DNA of 7,766 nt from an uncultured Opitutia bacterium (GTDB lineage: Bacteria; Verrucomicrobiota; Verrucomicrobiia; Opitutales; UBA953), in NCBI GenBank assembly GCA_903853185.1, contig CAINSX010000013.1, positions 1-7,766 on the forward strand, read 5' to 3'. Every line of letters begins with the position of its first letter. Within the stretch, counting starts at the first letter, position 1. Shown piece after piece: positions 6,670 through 7,766 of this stretch. The translations under genes were made by a program, and so were the position numbers. Below the pieces are notes generated by a model. The model did no database searches and was not told where the DNA came from. It saw only the letters and a list, made by a program, of their open reading frames with translations.

Positions 6670-6699
6670 GTTCCGCGCAGCGGAACTCAGTGCTTAAAG
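6657..6699 (+). terminator. Perfect 20-bp hairpin spanning the purH stop codon
   Basis: Bases 6657-6676 and 6680-6699 are exact reverse complements around the loop GCA. The upstream arm contains the last purH codons and the TGA (6667-6669), so the downstream arm is an inverted copy of the gene's own 3' end. The stem ends are CTTTAAG and CTTAAAG, so short T and A runs lie within the stem, but no U-tract follows it. It lies between convergent purH and parB and could end or stabilise transcripts from either side. It is the strongest stem-loop in the window. Confidence 0.65.
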
Positions 6700-6700
6700 C

Positions 6701-6775
6701 GCAGGGGACATGTTGGCACGGTGACATGGGGACACGAAATCCCCTTGCCCACGTGTCAACTTGCCCACGTGCCCA
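6701..6775. repeat. Octamer-based inverted repeat, copy C
   Basis: Left-arm units on the plus strand are CATGTTGG (6709), CACGGTGA (6717), CATGGGGA (6725) and CACGAAAT (6733), preceded by a 7-base unit CAGGGGA (6702). On the plus strand the right arm reads TCCCCTTG (6740), CCCACGTG (6748), TCAACTTG (6756), CCCACGTG (6764) and CCCAC, the last reaching the parB stop codon. The arms nearly touch, so this is the most compact copy and could fold as one imperfect stem of about 35 bp. Together with the purH hairpin it fills the whole convergent gap. Confidence 0.85.
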
Positions 6776-7678
6776 CTAAAGTTTGATGCCAATCTTCTCG
6801 AGCAGGCGGGCGAGTTCGTCGTCGCTGCTGAAGGGAATCGAGATGCTGCCTTTGGTGCCCTTACGGATGACCGATACTGGCGAAGCGAAGTGGGAGGCGA
6901 GGCGCTTCTGGACGTCGGCGACAACCGTCTGGACGGTCTGCTTGCGATCGGCCTTCTTGGACGAAACGAGCTTCTTGACCTCGGCCTCGGTGGCGCGAAC
7001 GGAGAGACCCTTCTCGATCACGAGACGGGCGACCTGCACGCGATGGGCGACGTTCTCGATGCCGAGCAAGGCCTTGGCGTGGCCGGCGGAAAGCTGGCCC
7101 TTACGCACGTAGCCCTGGAGTTCGTTGTCGAGAGCGAGGAGTCGGACGCTGTTCGCGATGCTAGCGCGCGGCTTGCCGAGACGGTCAGCGACGGCTTCCT
7201 GCGTGAGATTGAAGTCGCGCATGAGCGAGGCGAAGCCCAGGGCTTCGTCGATGGCGTTGAGGTCTGCGCGCTGGAGGTTCTCGATGAGCGCGAGCACGGC
7301 GCTGGAAGCGTCGCTGGCCTCGAGGATGCGCGCAGTGATAGTCTTCTGGCCAATCAGCTTGAAGGCGCGGAAGCGGCGTTCGCCGGCGATGAGCTCGTAG
7401 CCGTCCTTCACCTTGCGGACGACGATCGGCTGCATGAGGCCTTCGGAGCGGATGGAGTCGGCGAGTTCCTTCACCTGCGCGTCATCGAAGTCGCGGCGCG
7501 GCTGGCGAGGATTCGGGACGATCGAAATGAGCGGTAGTTCCTGCAGCAAAAGTCCCGGGGCGACCGCGGTGGCGGCGATAGGGGCAGCCGGAGCGGCGGG
7601 AGCGATGGGCTTGACCACGCCACCACCGATAAGGGAACCGAGACCGCGACCGAGGGATTTCTTGGGGGGAGTGGCCAT
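6776..7678 (-). CDS. parB: Chromosome-partitioning protein ParB
   Basis: ParB binds parS sites near the replication origin, spreads as a CTP-dependent clamp and stimulates ParA to segregate chromosomes. The 300-residue product starts with the ParA-contact motif KKSLGRGLGSLI (6-17), then an Ala/Pro linker (about 22-42). The ParB/Srx N-domain follows with NPRQPRRDF (56-64), the CTP-binding GERRFRA (99-105) and ENLQRADLN (133-141). A helix-turn-helix lies at about 159-181 (TQEAVADRLGKPRASIANSVRLL region) with LSAGHAKALL (196-205), and a C-terminal dimer domain ends in KIGIKL. Length is normal (B. subtilis Spo0J has 282). The ATG at 7678 is 17 bases after the preceding stop, pointing to an operon. 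There is no Shine-Dalgarno motif, only CCCCTTTC nine bases upstream. No canonical parS (TGTTTCACGTGAAACA) was seen in the window. The TAG stop is followed at once by repeat copy C. Confidence 0.97.
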   Translation of the reverse strand: MATPPKKSLGRGLGSLIGGGVVKPIAPAAPAAPIAATAVAPGLLLQELPLISIVPNPRQPRRDFDDAQVKELADSIRSEGLMQPIVVRKVKDGYELIAGERRFRAFKLIGQKTITARILEASDASSAVLALIENLQRADLNAIDEALGFASLMRDFNLTQEAVADRLGKPRASIANSVRLLALDNELQGYVRKGQLSAGHAKALLGIENVAHRVQVARLVIEKGLSVRATEAEVKKLVSSKKADRKQTVQTVVADVQKRLASHFASPVSVIRKGTKGSISIPFSSDDELARLLEKIGIKL

Positions 7679-7687
7679 GGGGCTTTT

Positions 7688-7695
7688 GAAAGGGG
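7688..7695 (-). promoter_or_regulatory. Pyrimidine tract before the parB start
   Basis: On the parB strand these bases read CCCCTTTC and lie nine bases before the ATG, in the 17-base gap after the preceding stop codon. No Shine-Dalgarno motif is present. It matches the tracts before lepA and purH. Confidence 0.35.
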
Positions 7696-7766
7696 TTAGC
7701 GTCCGGCGGTTTCAGGCTGCGGGACGAAGATATCGACATCCGCTTTCAGGGCGGCAGGCGAGGAAA
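7696..7766 (-). CDS. C-terminal end of an upstream gene, possibly parA
   Basis: A minus-strand frame enters from the right edge and ends at TAA (7698-7696), giving 22 visible residues that begin SSPAALKADVDIF and end in PETAGR. It stops 17 bases before parB, the place where parA (soj), the partition ATPase, is normally found, so parA is the best guess from context. The tail shows no recognisable ParA motif and could belong to something else. That it is coding at all rests only on the open frame, the tight spacing and the absence of another explanation. Confidence 0.45.
   Translation of the reverse strand, partial: SSPAALKADVDIFVPQPETAGR

Noticed and set aside
6748..6771. CACGTG in the repeats as ParB-binding parS sites
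   Set aside because: Only the central six bases match parS. The flanking TTT/AAA bases needed for TGTTTCACGTGAAACA are replaced by CC and TC or CC, and the same sequence recurs in two other gaps as part of octamer phasing.
7482..7739. 85-codon minus-strand frame overlapping the parB start
   Set aside because: It overlaps the ParB N-terminus in another frame, is rich in Arg, Ser and Pro, and resembles no family.

Overview
The window is a compact, GC-rich stretch of bacterial housekeeping genes, probably chromosomal. It holds five complete genes and two that run off the ends. Gene content and style suggest a member of the Verrucomicrobiota/PVC group, possibly Opitutae-like. The grounds are GC-rich genes with no Shine-Dalgarno sequences, an enlarged signal peptidase I, and adjacent lepA-lepB and parA?-parB pairs. 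This placement is an inference; there is no rRNA or other strong taxonomic marker here.

Layout from left to right. A minus-strand gene enters from the left edge and encodes a DUF1653 domain fused to a GNAT acetyltransferase (partial, bases 1-601). Upstream of it on the same strand are lepB (signal peptidase I, 716-2059), lepA (elongation factor 4, 2117-3916) and fabD (malonyl-CoA:ACP transacylase, 3991-4899). Transcription order is therefore fabD, lepA, lepB, DUF1653-GNAT, with gaps of 74, 57 and 114 bases, probably one operon or overlapping transcription units. A 228-base divergent region separates fabD from plus-strand purH (5128-6669), the bifunctional enzyme for the last two steps of IMP synthesis. 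purH converges on minus-strand parB (6776-7678), the chromosome-partition CTPase. parB is preceded by 22 codons of another minus-strand gene, in the position where parA usually lies (7696-7766).

The genes themselves are ordinary: fatty-acid initiation, translation, protein export, purine synthesis and chromosome segregation. The unusual material lies between them. Three of the intergenic gaps (602-694, 4950-5065, 6701-6775) are filled by copies of one repeat family built from 8-base units of about CANGKGRR, arranged as two inverted arms and all pointing the same way. Two copies sit directly at or beside stop codons and one reaches a start codon. In addition, hairpins overlap or abut the stop codons of purH (a perfect 20-bp stem), lepA and lepB. 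Every start lacks a Shine-Dalgarno motif, and most are preceded by a pyrimidine tract resembling CCCTTTC.

No tRNA, rRNA, CRISPR array, transposase gene or phage gene was seen. I found no clearly novel multi-gene system. The best candidates for something undescribed are the octamer repeat family, the stop-codon hairpins, and the roughly 165-residue insertion in LepB directly after its catalytic serine motif.
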